DNA from: Marininema mesophilum
Lineage (GTDB): Bacteria; Bacillota; Bacilli; Thermoactinomycetales; DSM-45169
NCBI RefSeq assembly: GCF_900106775.1
Contig: NZ_FNNQ01000013.1
Coordinates: forward strand, 1 to 64,000
Length of the DNA stretch: 64,000 nucleotides
Reading direction: 5' to 3'
Shown one piece after another: positions 25,751 through 34,567 of the stretch. A program made the translations under genes and the position numbers. The stretch's first letter is position 1; every line of letters begins with the position of its first letter. The notes beneath the pieces are model-generated. The model was not told the DNA's origin. It searched no databases and saw only the letters and a program-made list of their open reading frames with translations.

Positions 25751-25800
25751 CACCCCTTTAAGTAGACACAGGAAAAATCCTGTGTCTACTTAAAGGGGTG
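25751..25800. repeat. Perfect 22-bp head-to-head inverted repeat (IS ends)
   Basis: CACCCCTTTAAGTAGACACA-GG and its exact complement flank six bases (counting the pairing A/T, the stem is 23 bp with four A between). The right arm leads directly into an IS3-like orfA start, so the repeat looks like two insertion-sequence ends facing each other with almost no spacer. Confidence 0.75.
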
Positions 25801-25807
25801 CTCTTTT

Positions 25808-25988
25808 ATGGCTAAAAGGGCAAGTTAAGCGAAACACATCCGGAGATCAAAAAGGAAACCGTTTATCTACGGTTGGAAGAGGGGATGTCCTATCGGACTA
25901 TCCAAGAGAGATTAGGCATCCAAACAGATCCCAGATCGCGCCCAGTGGGTGAATATCATTCATAAATCGCGTAAGCAAGGGCTCTTTT
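25808..25988 (+). pseudogene. IS3/IS150-type orfA remnant
   Basis: After the inverted repeat, ATG opens MAKRAS, then with a frame change ETHPEIKKETVYLRLEEGMS and YRTIQERLGIQTD, then with another change WVNIIHKSRKQGLF. This is the helix-turn-helix start of an IS3-family (IS150 group) orfA. At least two indels break it and the rest, including the DDE transposase, is missing. Confidence 0.75.
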
Positions 25989-26015
25989 GCATTTTCTGAA
26001 CAATGGCGGTTGTAT

Positions 26016-26465
26016 TTAGCACACCCTTCTCCTTCTCCATCTAATAAGGTGGGAGCGAAGAAATAAAACGTAGGATCCTCTGCAATAACTGGTTTCTTCA
26101 CTGATGCACGCAATGCGTAGGTATTGTATGCTAGGAACATTGAAAGAAACCTGCTGTTCTTGACCGATTCTATCCGATATAATACGTCCATCCCTCAATT
26201 TAATAAATGCAATCATGATGCTATTTGATTTATTTTCGATTTGCACGAGTGCAGAAGGAAAAACGTCCACCGCTCTATAATAAAGTCTAGGTTTAGCATC
26301 GCATAGTTGAAAAATGTTACCGCATATTTTTTCGTTGGCTGTTTTTCTAAAGTATTTCCTTTTGAATCTACAACATTCCCCTACCTTAACAATATTCACT
26401 TGTTTATTTAATTGATTCATATTATTCTTGTTTATATTATTATTTTTGGACAAATTAAGACTCAC
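26016..26465 (-). CDS. Divergent Cys-rich Ena/DUF3992-like protein
   Basis: 149 residues with a CC pair (VGECCRF), further cysteines in KICGNIFQLC, and a beta domain whose end VSFNVPSIQYLRIACISEET then CRGSYVLFL follows the layout of DUF3992 appendage proteins (a hydrophobic xF-V-x-I strand, then C-x-G-x-Y). CC followed by Cys after 13 residues is close to the Ena connector motif. The basic tail RWRRRRVC abuts IS debris and may be altered. The start is GTG 26465 or TTG 26453; the TTG has better spacing from GGAAGGTG. Assignment is tentative. Confidence 0.45.
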   Translation of the reverse strand: MSLNLSKNNNINKNNMNQLNKQVNIVKVGECCRFKRKYFRKTANEKICGNIFQLCDAKPRLYYRAVDVFPSALVQIENKSNSIMIAFIKLRDGRIISDRIGQEQQVSFNVPSIQYLRIACISEETSYCRGSYVLFLRSHLIRWRRRRVC

Positions 26466-26788
26466 CTTCCTTCATAATATATATATTTATATATTTATTT
26501 AATTGTTAAACCGTAAAAAGGAAGTTGGGGCCTTTATTTATCGGCAATCGATTGCTAATTGCTGAATTTTTTACTCTTTCATAACTCCTGACAAGATCGA
26601 CATTGAAATTGAACCCAGTAAACAAAAGGACATTACACGCTAACTTTTAGGTTGTTGGTATAAATATGTTATTTCTGTTTACCGCAAAGTGTTCTGGCAC
26701 GTCCCATCCATTTCTGTCTGTAGAGCAAATCTCGACTCTTGGATAACTCCACCAATAACGATCTTAAATAGGTCAGGTATTTGTTTAC
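26466..26788. other. AT-rich intergenic region
   Basis: No gene recognised. It contains a stretch of alternating AT (26477-26505) upstream of the Cys-rich gene that may hold its promoter, and short frames without ribosome sites. Probably decayed accessory DNA. Confidence 0.35.
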
Positions 26789-26824
26789 CTAAAAAAGACA
26801 ACTCCGATTGATGTGAGTTGTCTT
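26789..26824 (-). terminator. serS terminator
   Basis: On the minus strand AAGACAACTC and GAGTTGTCTT form a 10-bp stem with a ten-base loop, followed by TTTTTT. It lies about 90 bases after serS. Confidence 0.8.
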
Positions 26825-26911
26825 CTCTAAAAACGTATGGATCGCTAATAACTCATCCAGATGAGTATTAGCTCCAAGTTTGCCACCCAAGTTTTAAAAC
26901 AAAGATACTGT

Positions 26912-28192
26912 TTACTTTTTACTTATCTTCTCCAAGCCACCCATGTACGGACGTAGCACTTCTGGAATGAGGATGCTTCCATCTTCCTGTTGATAATTTT
27001 CTATCAGGGCAGCTACTGTACGACCAATAGCAAGACCAGAACCATTTAACGTATGGGCAAATTCCGGCTTGCTACCTACTTCTCTGCGGAAGCGAAGATT
27101 AGCCCGACGTGCCTGGAAGTCCTCAAAGTTACTACAGGAAGAAATCTCGCGATAGGTGTTGGAGCTGGGTAACCAAACTTCCAGATCGTACTTCTTGGCG
27201 GCAGTAAATCCGAGATCCGCCGTGCACATCATGAGTACCTGATAAGGTAAGCCCAGCAATTGAAGCACCTTTTCGGCATCACCCACTAGTTTTTCAAGCT
27301 CATCATAGGAATAATTGGGGTCAACCAGTTTTACTAACTCCACTTTGTTAAACTGATGGTTACGAATCAATCCTCGTGTATCCCGGCCAGCGGAACCTGC
27401 TTCAGAACGGAAATTTGTACTAAATGCGGCGTATTTAATAGGGAGATCCTTTATATCTAAAATTTCCTCCCCATGATAGTTAGTGACAGGCACTTCTGAG
27501 GTGGGGATAAGGAAGTAATCTGTGCCCTCTACCGCAAAGGCATCCTCTGCAAATTTAGGTAATTGGCCTGTTCCCGTCATACTTAGCCGATTCACCATAT
27601 AGGGAGGGATCATTTCTGTATAGCCATGTTCCCCTGTGTGCAGATCCAGCATAAAGTTCATCAGCGCACGCTCTAAGCGAGCCCCTAATCCTTTATAAAA
27701 AACAAAGCGGGAACCTGTAACCTTCGCTGCCCGTTCAAAGTCTATAAGTTCGAGCTCCTTTGCTAGTTCCCAGTGCGGCTTTGCCTCAAATGCAAAGGAG
27801 GTCGGCTCTCCCCAATGGCGAATTGGCATGTTGTCCTCTTCACTCTCACCCACTGGAACACTATCATGGGGAAGGTTTGGCAAGGAAAGAAGGATATGGT
27901 GTAGTTCTTCCTCAATCTGGCGCAGTTGATCATCTAATTCCTTGATACGATCCCCAACTTGGCGCATCTCTACAATGCTTTCGGTGGCATCCTCGCCGGC
28001 TTTTTTCTTTTGAGCAATTTCCTTAGAAACCGCATTACGCCGGCTTTTTAATTCCTCAGTCTCTTGCAAGGAACGACGCCGTTGTTCATCGAGTTTGATC
28101 ACCGAGTGAAGACCACTTATATCTTCTCCTCGATGAGCCAGTTTCAGTTTAACCGTTTCCATATCCGTGCGAAGCATTTTTAAATCCAGCAT
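26912..28192 (-). CDS. serS: Serine--tRNA ligase
   Basis: Class II aminoacyl-tRNA synthetase of 426 residues. The N-terminal tRNA-binding coiled coil is at about 25-110. Motif 2 is FRSEAGSAGRDTRGLIRNHQF and motif 3 GSGLAIGRTVAALIENYQ. It charges the two tRNA-Ser encoded downstream on the same strand. AAAGGAGA precedes the ATG. A T-box leader lies upstream, so expression responds to uncharged tRNA-Ser. The pdxS-pdxT-serS order is as in B. subtilis. Confidence 0.98.
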   Translation of the reverse strand: MLDLKMLRTDMETVKLKLAHRGEDISGLHSVIKLDEQRRRSLQETEELKSRRNAVSKEIAQKKKAGEDATESIVEMRQVGDRIKELDDQLRQIEEELHHILLSLPNLPHDSVPVGESEEDNMPIRHWGEPTSFAFEAKPHWELAKELELIDFERAAKVTGSRFVFYKGLGARLERALMNFMLDLHTGEHGYTEMIPPYMVNRLSMTGTGQLPKFAEDAFAVEGTDYFLIPTSEVPVTNYHGEEILDIKDLPIKYAAFSTNFRSEAGSAGRDTRGLIRNHQFNKVELVKLVDPNYSYDELEKLVGDAEKVLQLLGLPYQVLMMCTADLGFTAAKKYDLEVWLPSSNTYREISSCSNFEDFQARRANLRFRREVGSKPEFAHTLNGSGLAIGRTVAALIENYQQEDGSILIPEVLRPYMGGLEKISKK

Positions 28193-28214
28193 GGGTCATC
28201 TCTCCTTTGGTCTG

Positions 28215-28450
28215 ATACACACAAAAACCCCCCATCCCAAGGGACGGAAGGTTCCGCGTTGCCACCCTAATTAACCGAGATTAACTCTCGATTCTCTCAC
28301 AAGCGGGATCACGGCCGCCAACCGGGATCGCTTAAGGGAGGATTACTGTGCTCCCTTTTCACGCCCAGCTCCAAGAGGGATTCCCCAGTAGAATGGAACG
28401 GTTCACACCAGCCACCGTCTCTCTGCACCACTCTAGCTGAGTACTTATTC
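28215..28450 (-). promoter_or_regulatory. T-box riboswitch of serS
   Basis: The conserved T-box sequence AATTAGGGTGGCAACGCGG is at about 28254-28272 on the minus strand. It is followed by a terminator stem (TTCCGTCCC-TT-GGGATGG with a T run, about 28221-28253). Upstream, AGAGAG and the long stem I region fit the usual layout. The leader senses uncharged tRNA-Ser; I could not place the specifier codon with certainty. Confidence 0.93.
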
Positions 28451-28479
28451 TCATCTACGCTATTGATTCGCTTATGTGA

Positions 28480-29067
28480 TTAGGCTATTCGCGTTCGGTG
28501 AGCTGCCTCGACCATCTCAACAAAGTAGGAGTGTAACCGTCCATCCTCTGTCAACTCGGGGTGAAATGAAGCACCGAGAAGATGACCCTGCTGAACGACG
28601 ACAATCCGCCCATCGATTTCACAAAGGACTTCACTCTCACTCCCCGTCTCCGTAATCAACGGAGCTCGAATAAAGACCGCTTCAAAGTCCTCAGCAACCC
28701 CTTTAATCGCAAGCTCAGCTTCAAAACTATCTCGCTGACGACCAAAGGCATTTCGTTCCACTGTAATATCCAACAAGCCGAGATGGGGAGTCTCCGTCCC
28801 TTCGATCCGTGCTGCCAGTACGATCAGCCCCGCACAAGTTCCAAAGAGGGGGATTCCTCGACGGCCCATCTCTTGGATAGGCTCCATCAGATCGTACAGA
28901 TGCATCAGCTTGGCGATGGTTGTCGATTCCCCACCAGGAATCACCAATCCATCAAGGCCTTCCAACTGCTCTCGCTGCTTAACGAGGGAGACCTCTGCCC
29001 CAGCCTGCTCTAGCATCCGTACATGTTCCCGTACCGCCCCTTGCAGAGCGAGAACACCGATCTTCAT
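28480..29067 (-). CDS. pdxT: Pyridoxal 5'-phosphate synthase glutaminase PdxT
   Basis: Class I glutaminase of 195 residues that supplies ammonia to PdxS. The nucleophile is Cys78 in FGTCAGL, the histidine-glutamate pair in SFHPEL, and the oxyanion segment in GGESTT. AAGGAGG lies eight bases before ATG 29067; a GTG at 29073 is too close to it. pdxS ends 18 bases upstream, so the two subunits are made together. Confidence 0.97.
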   Translation of the reverse strand: MKIGVLALQGAVREHVRMLEQAGAEVSLVKQREQLEGLDGLVIPGGESTTIAKLMHLYDLMEPIQEMGRRGIPLFGTCAGLIVLAARIEGTETPHLGLLDITVERNAFGRQRDSFEAELAIKGVAEDFEAVFIRAPLITETGSESEVLCEIDGRIVVVQQGHLLGASFHPELTEDGRLHSYFVEMVEAAHRTRIA

Positions 29068-29085
29068 CGACACTTCCTCCTTAAC

Positions 29086-29985
29086 TTACCAACCCCGCTC
29101 TTGCATCCGTGCGGAAGGTTCTAGGGTGGAAATTTCTAACCCTTTCATCGGGGCACCCAGTCCCTTCGATAGTTCTGCAATCAAGGAGTAATCTTCGTAA
29201 TGGGTAGTCGCTTGCACAATCGACCGAGCAAATTTGTCAGGATTATCGGATTTGAAGATACCAGAGCCGACAAACACACCATCTGAACCGAGTTGCATCA
29301 TCAGAGCGGCATCCGCTGGTGTTGCGACCCCACCTGCTGCAAAGTTTACAACCGGGAGCTTACCCGTTTCATGGATTTGTAAGAGAAGCTCATAGGGAGC
29401 ACCGATGTTTTTCGCTTCGGCCATCAGCTCATCCCGGGACATTCCCTGTACCTGACGGAGTTGACTCATCATCATTCGCATATGTTTTACTGCCTCAACG
29501 ATGTTTCCTGTACCAGGTTCCCCTTTGGTACGGATCATCGATGCGCCTTCACCAATCCTGCGCAATGCTTCGCCTAGGTCACGTGCTCCACAAACAAAGG
29601 GAACGGTAAAGGTACCCTTGTCGATATGGTATTGATCATCTGCAGGAGTCAACACTTCGGACTCATCGATATAATCGACACCCATCGCTTCCAGTAGACG
29701 AGCTTCTACATAATGACCAATACGTGCTTTTGCCATGACTGGGATGCTGACAGCCTTCATCACTTCTTCGATGATTGTCGGATCTGCCATACGAGCAACG
29801 CCACCAGCGGCACGGATATCCGAAGGTACCCGCTCCAATGCCATAACGGCTACAGCACCCGCTTCTTCCGCAATTTTTGCCTGTTCGGCATTGATGACGT
29901 CCATAATAACGCCACCCTTTTGCATTTCGGCCATCCCACGTTTCACGCGGTCGGTTCCAGTCTCAAAACCATTCACTCGACTCAT
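29086..29985 (-). CDS. pdxS: Pyridoxal 5'-phosphate synthase subunit PdxS
   Basis: Synthase of the DXP-independent vitamin B6 pathway: it builds PLP from ribose 5-phosphate, glyceraldehyde 3-phosphate and ammonia. The 299 residues show the highly conserved (beta/alpha)8 sequence, with the imine-forming Lys86 in PVMAKARIGH and phosphate loop GGVATPADAALMMQLG. It works as a dodecamer with PdxT. The gene follows dacA by about 90 bases, as in B. subtilis. Confidence 0.98.
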   Translation of the reverse strand: MSRVNGFETGTDRVKRGMAEMQKGGVIMDVINAEQAKIAEEAGAVAVMALERVPSDIRAAGGVARMADPTIIEEVMKAVSIPVMAKARIGHYVEARLLEAMGVDYIDESEVLTPADDQYHIDKGTFTVPFVCGARDLGEALRRIGEGASMIRTKGEPGTGNIVEAVKHMRMMMSQLRQVQGMSRDELMAEAKNIGAPYELLLQIHETGKLPVVNFAAGGVATPADAALMMQLGSDGVFVGSGIFKSDNPDKFARSIVQATTHYEDYSLIAELSKGLGAPMKGLEISTLEPSARMQERGW

Positions 29986-30074
29986 TTATTTCATCCTCTC
30001 CCTTTCCCGGTTCCGTTCCCAATAAGGTTTATTGTATCGAAATGACTGGTGTCTGACAACTCGTCTCGTCCTTT

Positions 30075-31313
30075 TCAGTCTTCCCCGAAAATTGAACGAA
30101 ACAACAGTCTCCACCAAGTTGCCTTTTCGACAGATTTACCTGCAATCAAATCTACCGATTTCACACCAGGTATTTCTTCTCCATCATACAAAATCTTTGC
30201 CTTTCCGACCACTTTCCCTTTTGCGATAGGCGCTTGAAGTCTTTTTGCAAATTTCACCTGAACTCGATAGTGCTTGTTTTCCTGTGGAATAGTGGGAATC
30301 GTTAAGCTTTCCTTAGCCACAACAGGGACAGATAGACTCTCACCTTCTTTAACAGGTGCCTGACGTTTACTCGCTATGGCCTTCTTTTTTTGTATCAACT
30401 TCACCAGTTTATAACGGGAGAAACCATAATCCAATAATTTCTTTGTTTCAATAAATCGAGCCGTCTTCGATTTTGTCCCCATCACTACAGAGACAACACG
30501 GAAACCCTTTTGCTTGGCACTTCCAGCAAATCCATAGCCCGCTTCCCGAGTATGACCGGTCTTAAAGCCATCTAAGCCTTTATAAGCATAGGCAAAGCTA
30601 GGGAGCATGCGATTCCAGTTTAACAAGATACGCTCTCCTTTTTTCCCTTTGCGAAAAATATAACGAGGGTGAGAGACGATCTTCAGTACCTCTCTATGAT
30701 CTTTTAAAACCCTTCGCGTCAACTCGGCAACATCCCTTGCGGACATCACATGCTTTCCTTTTACATCTGGATAATCTGGATAACTCCATTTGGGTAAACC
30801 TGTGCTGTTCGTAAAATGAGTCCCTTTTAAGCCGAGTTCCTTTGCTTTTTGATTCATGAGCGAGACAAATTTAGTTTCGCTTCCTGCAACATGTTCTGCG
30901 AGGGCAACCGCGGCATCGTTGGCAGAGTATACAGCCATCGCCGTAAATAACTCCCGTACACTTTGCTTTTCTCCTGCTTCTAAGAACACCTGTGCCTCAT
31001 CGATCCGAGCGGCATTCTTTGACACACGAACAGGGTCCTTCCATGAAAGTTTCCCCTGCTTTATTTGCTCTAGTACGACATACTCTGTCATGATTTTCGT
31101 CAAGCTAGCTGGAGCGTAACTTTGATCGGCTCGTTTCTGCGCCAACACACGCCCTGAACGCTCATCAAGAAGAATATAGGAACGAGCTTTGACATCGTTA
31201 GGGATCGCAGTGGAGGGAGAAGCCGCCTGTACCGGTTCCGTCAACCACGACCACCCTGAAATACACACGGATAAACAAAGCAGGATGAGGATCGCTTTTT
31301 TGTTGTCGATCAC
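30075..31313 (-). CDS. dacA: D-alanyl-D-alanine carboxypeptidase (PBP5, DacA)
   Basis: Trims D-Ala from peptidoglycan stem peptides. All three serine-peptidase motifs are present: SLTK with the acylated serine, SAN in AVYSANDAA, and KTGHT. A PBP5 C-terminal beta domain and an amphipathic anchor (VEKATWWRLLFRSIFG) complete it. I start at GTG 31313, which gives a normal signal peptide (KKAILILLCLSVCISGWSWL, cut after VQAA); the frame is open to an ATG at 31358, which would add 15 residues before the signal. The ribosome site does not decide between them. Confidence 0.94.
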   Translation of the reverse strand: MIDNKKAILILLCLSVCISGWSWLTEPVQAASPSTAIPNDVKARSYILLDERSGRVLAQKRADQSYAPASLTKIMTEYVVLEQIKQGKLSWKDPVRVSKNAARIDEAQVFLEAGEKQSVRELFTAMAVYSANDAAVALAEHVAGSETKFVSLMNQKAKELGLKGTHFTNSTGLPKWSYPDYPDVKGKHVMSARDVAELTRRVLKDHREVLKIVSHPRYIFRKGKKGERILLNWNRMLPSFAYAYKGLDGFKTGHTREAGYGFAGSAKQKGFRVVSVVMGTKSKTARFIETKKLLDYGFSRYKLVKLIQKKKAIASKRQAPVKEGESLSVPVVAKESLTIPTIPQENKHYRVQVKFAKRLQAPIAKGKVVGKAKILYDGEEIPGVKSVDLIAGKSVEKATWWRLLFRSIFGED

Positions 31314-31588
31314 AAGCTCATCAGTCCTATTCACATAAAATAAATAGCCTTGTCTCATTCACCTGTATCCGTCTACTAATAGTGATTTTTACTCCTGTAT
31401 GTAGACACATAAAAAGAAGCCACATAAACATTTAAGCAATCTGCGTTCGATCCACCGGGTTAAGATCGTTGACCGTTTAAACGGGGCACAATCGTGGTAT
31501 GGAATTTGCTATATAAGTATACTTATTCCATACATATGTGCACTATCTTCTTCATCTCTTTTAATTATGTCTTACGAATGTCCCCATA

Positions 31589-31625
31589 GAAAATCCCCTT
31601 CAAGGTTAACAGAAAGGGGATTTTC
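31589..31625 (-). terminator. guaB terminator
   Basis: GAAAATCCCCTT and AAGGGGATTTTC pair as a 12-bp stem about 55 bases after the guaB stop on the minus strand. Upstream to dacA (31359-31588) I see no gene, only the presumed dacA promoter region. Confidence 0.7.
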
Positions 31626-31677
31626 CTTACTGTCCACTCAAAGGGGACAATATCAAGGTATCCAGTGCCTTCGAGGT

Positions 31678-33135
31678 TCAAATGTTGTAGTTCGGTGCTT
31701 CCTTCGTAATATGCACATCATGAGGATGGCTTTCACGGAGCGAGGCATTGGTGATACGGATAAAGCGGGTATTGTTTTTCAACTCAATGAGGTTTCGCGT
31801 TCCACAATAACCCATCCCTGCTCGCAGACCACCCATGAGCTGATATACCGTATCTGCTAAGGGCCCTTTATAAGGGACTCGTCCCTCGATTCCTTCGGGA
31901 ACCAGCTTTTGCTCGTTCTCTTGGAAATAGCGATCCTTACTGCCTGCCTTCATCGCTCCGATGGAGCCCATGCCGCGGTATACCTTAAACTGTCTTCCCT
32001 GGTAGATTTCCGTTTCTCCAGGTGACTCCTCAGTACCGGCAAACATACTCCCCATCATGACGATATCTGCCCCAGCGGCTAGGGCTTTGACGATATCACC
32101 AGAGAATCGAATGCCTCCATCCGCGATAATCGGTACACCATATTGACGAGCCACGCTAGCACAGTCGTATACAGCGGTGATTTGAGGAACTCCAATCCCT
32201 GCTACGACACGGGTCGTACAGATAGAACCAGGTCCGATGCCCACCTTTACAACGCTGGCCCCTGCTTCGATCAGAGCACGAGTTCCGTCCCCCGTTGCTA
32301 CATTACCCGCGATGATTAAAAGGTCCGGATACTCCCCACGCAGTGCCTTGATCGTATCAAGTACGCCTTGGGAATGACCGTGAGCCGTGTCCACCGTTAA
32401 GACATCTACTTCCGCTGCCACCAGAGCCGCCGCCCGCTCCACGGTATCCTCAGCGACACCCACTGCGGCCCCAACAAGGAGACGACCTTGAGCATCCTTA
32501 GCTGAATGAGGGAAGAGAGTCGCCTTTTCAATATCTTTAATGGTGATGAGACCCTTTAGATGTCCTTCTTCATCTACAAGGGGAAGCTTCTCAATTTTAT
32601 GGCGTTGTAGGCTTTCTTCAGCATCCTTCATGGTGGTACCCACAGAGGCTGTCACAAGGTTTTCCTTGGTCATCACTTGCTCAATCGGAATGGAGTAGTC
32701 GTGGATAAACCGCAGGTCACGGTTGGTGAGAATACCCACCAGTATTTTTTTTTCATCCACGATGGGTACACCAGAAATGCGATACTTTGCCATCAAGGCC
32801 TCAGCATCGTACACCTGGTGGTGAGGGTGAAGATAAAAGGGATTAGTAATAACCCCGCTCTCTGAACGTTTCACCCGATCCACTTCTTCTGCTTGCTCAT
32901 GGACCCCCATGTTCTTATGAATGATACCCATCCCGCCTTGACGAGCCATCGCAATCGCCATCGATGCTTCCGTCACTGTATCCATACCAGCACTGATCAA
33001 CGGTGTGTTTAAGCGAATACGATCAGAAAGACGGGTGGAAAGATCCGTATCTCGGGGGAGGATCTCCGACTTCGCCGGGACAAGAAGTACGTCATCAAAT
33101 GTTAGGCCTTCCTTGGCAAACTTATCTTCCCACAT
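31678..33135 (-). CDS. guaB: Inosine 5'-monophosphate dehydrogenase
   Basis: Rate-limiting enzyme of GMP synthesis (IMP + NAD to XMP). The 485 residues start MWEDKFAKEGLTFDDVLLVP, the usual N-terminus; the open frame continues to 33225 without need. A tandem CBS pair (about 95-210) is inserted in the barrel. The catalytic cysteine lies in GPGSICTTRV and the flap has the RYFQ segment (KDRYFQE). AAAGGAG lies 12 bases upstream, slightly far. Confidence 0.97.
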   Translation of the reverse strand: MWEDKFAKEGLTFDDVLLVPAKSEILPRDTDLSTRLSDRIRLNTPLISAGMDTVTEASMAIAMARQGGMGIIHKNMGVHEQAEEVDRVKRSESGVITNPFYLHPHHQVYDAEALMAKYRISGVPIVDEKKILVGILTNRDLRFIHDYSIPIEQVMTKENLVTASVGTTMKDAEESLQRHKIEKLPLVDEEGHLKGLITIKDIEKATLFPHSAKDAQGRLLVGAAVGVAEDTVERAAALVAAEVDVLTVDTAHGHSQGVLDTIKALRGEYPDLLIIAGNVATGDGTRALIEAGASVVKVGIGPGSICTTRVVAGIGVPQITAVYDCASVARQYGVPIIADGGIRFSGDIVKALAAGADIVMMGSMFAGTEESPGETEIYQGRQFKVYRGMGSIGAMKAGSKDRYFQENEQKLVPEGIEGRVPYKGPLADTVYQLMGGLRAGMGYCGTRNLIELKNNTRFIRITNASLRESHPHDVHITKEAPNYNI

Positions 33136-33311
33136 GAACGAGCCAATCTCCTTTATCCTCAGGTTATTAACAGCTCCGTGCTTGAGGTTTTTGGAAAGTC
33201 TATCAAACGAGATAACCCCTGTCAAGTCGCTTCGTTACAGGCATGAAGCAGCTTTTGAGATTTCGAAAAAGCCCCTTTTCAGAATAGGGTTTGCTTCGTC
33301 ACTGTTATGGT

Positions 33312-33338
33312 GTTAATATCATTATATATAGTATTAAC
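33312..33338. promoter_or_regulatory. Inverted repeat before the GntR-ABC operon
   Basis: GTTAATA and TATTAAC are perfect 7-bp arms around 13 AT-rich bases (with TATATA and TATAGT, likely -10 sequences), about 55 bases before the operon. The spacing fits a dimeric GntR/YtrA-type operator, and a GntR regulator is encoded in the operon. The region 33136-33311 shows no gene. Confidence 0.5.
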
Positions 33339-33393
33339 AATAATCCGATCATCAGCATTATAAGCCATTCACCTATTAGAGGAGGAATACCGA

Positions 33394-34134
33394 ATGACCA
33401 CTGGGCAAGAAATCCTTCATCTGCTCCGCTATGAGTTAAAACGCACCTGGCCTGCATTAATTGGCACCTTTTTATTAACGTTGACTTTAGGGGGGAGCAT
33501 CGCCTTGTTAATCAGTAGTGACATGGCCTTTTTTAAGGAGTCTATTACCCCAATCAGCATTCCCATCGACATCCTCTTTATAACGATGCTTCCCTATTTT
33601 TGTACCATCTATGGGGCTAAGGAATATTGGTCGCTGACAAAGTTGAGACAGGATCCCTTTGCCCAACAATTAGCATGGTATCGAACTCTTCCGATCTCTC
33701 TTGATGGGTTTGTCATGGCTCGTATGAGCCTCAGTTTGATCTTGGTAGCCGTGATGTGCATCAGCTTTTTTCTGCCCTTTCTATTCTTTGTGTTTGGTAA
33801 TCAGATGGCGATCGGAGGCTTTCTTTCTTTCAGCCTCATATGGGCTGCTTATGCCTTTGGAATTGGCAGTGCCTATACCTTTCTGGAATGGGCTAAGCGT
33901 GGTATTTGGCTATTTTGGATACCCACCATTACGATCTTTGCAATCATTTCTCCCCTCCTGCTTTGGGTAAATATCGCCTATCGATTCAACATCGTATCTT
34001 GGACGTTGAAACTCTCTGTCCATTATCCCATTCTCTCTGTATCGATTGCTTGGATAGGTGCTGCATGTCTTATCCTTGGTTGGTTTTTCCTCATCAAAAA
34101 TCGAATTCGTACCCGCGATCTTGCGATTGATTAA
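33394..34134 (+). CDS. ABC transporter membrane subunit
   Basis: 246 residues with six predicted helices in the ABC-2 style: a cytosolic start (EILHLLRYELKRTWPALIGT), a helix pair, then four helices and a basic tail (KNRIRTRDL). It belongs with the ATPase two genes downstream. The GntR gene follows 13 bases later. The cassette resembles B. subtilis ytrABCDEF, induced by cell-wall stress; substrate is unknown. Confidence 0.8.
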   Translation: MTTGQEILHLLRYELKRTWPALIGTFLLTLTLGGSIALLISSDMAFFKESITPISIPIDILFITMLPYFCTIYGAKEYWSLTKLRQDPFAQQLAWYRTLPISLDGFVMARMSLSLILVAVMCISFFLPFLFFVFGNQMAIGGFLSFSLIWAAYAFGIGSAYTFLEWAKRGIWLFWIPTITIFAIISPLLLWVNIAYRFNIVSWTLKLSVHYPILSVSIAWIGAACLILGWFFLIKNRIRTRDLAID

Positions 34135-34147
34135 AGGAGAGCTCACT

Positions 34148-34567
34148 ATGCCTTTACCGATTCATCTTGCTGTTGATTCACCCATTCCGATCTATCGTCA
34201 AATCACTGATCAACTCCAGGAGTTAATTCTCAGCGGAATCCTCCCACAAGGAACCTCTCTGCCATCCATTCGCATCCTGGCAAAGGAACTCGGATGTAGT
34301 GTGATTACCACCCGGCGAGCCTATCAGGATCTTGAAGTTGCAGGGTTGATTCAGACGCGACAGGGTTTAGGTACCTTTGTTGCCAACGTGAATCAAGAAA
34401 AGCAAGATTCTCATCGCTTATCCACAGTGGAAAAGGACCTACGAAAAACGATTGAAAGTAGCTTTCGCATGGGTGTATCAGAATCAACATTAACTACATT
34501 GTTTACACAAGTTCTACAGCAAGTAAAAACAGAGTCATCGAAACAAGGAGGAAGCTCTGATGAATAA
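34148..34567 (+). CDS. GntR-family regulator, YtrA type
   Basis: 139 residues: a GntR winged helix (SPIPIYRQITDQLQELILSG then SLPSIRILAKELGCSVITTRRAYQDLE) and a short C-terminal helical tail instead of a large effector domain, the mark of the YtrA subfamily. AAAGGAG lies eight bases before ATG. Its last codons overlap the start of the ATPase gene by eight bases, so the three genes are co-translated. YtrA proteins repress their own ABC operons; an inverted repeat lies in the promoter. Confidence 0.9.
   Translation: MPLPIHLAVDSPIPIYRQITDQLQELILSGILPQGTSLPSIRILAKELGCSVITTRRAYQDLEVAGLIQTRQGLGTFVANVNQEKQDSHRLSTVEKDLRKTIESSFRMGVSESTLTTLFTQVLQQVKTESSKQGGSSDE

Noticed and set aside
25898..26191. 97-codon frame overlapping the Cys-rich gene and IS remnant
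   Set aside because: Same strand, different frame from the Cys-rich gene; composition incoherent and it crosses the IS debris.
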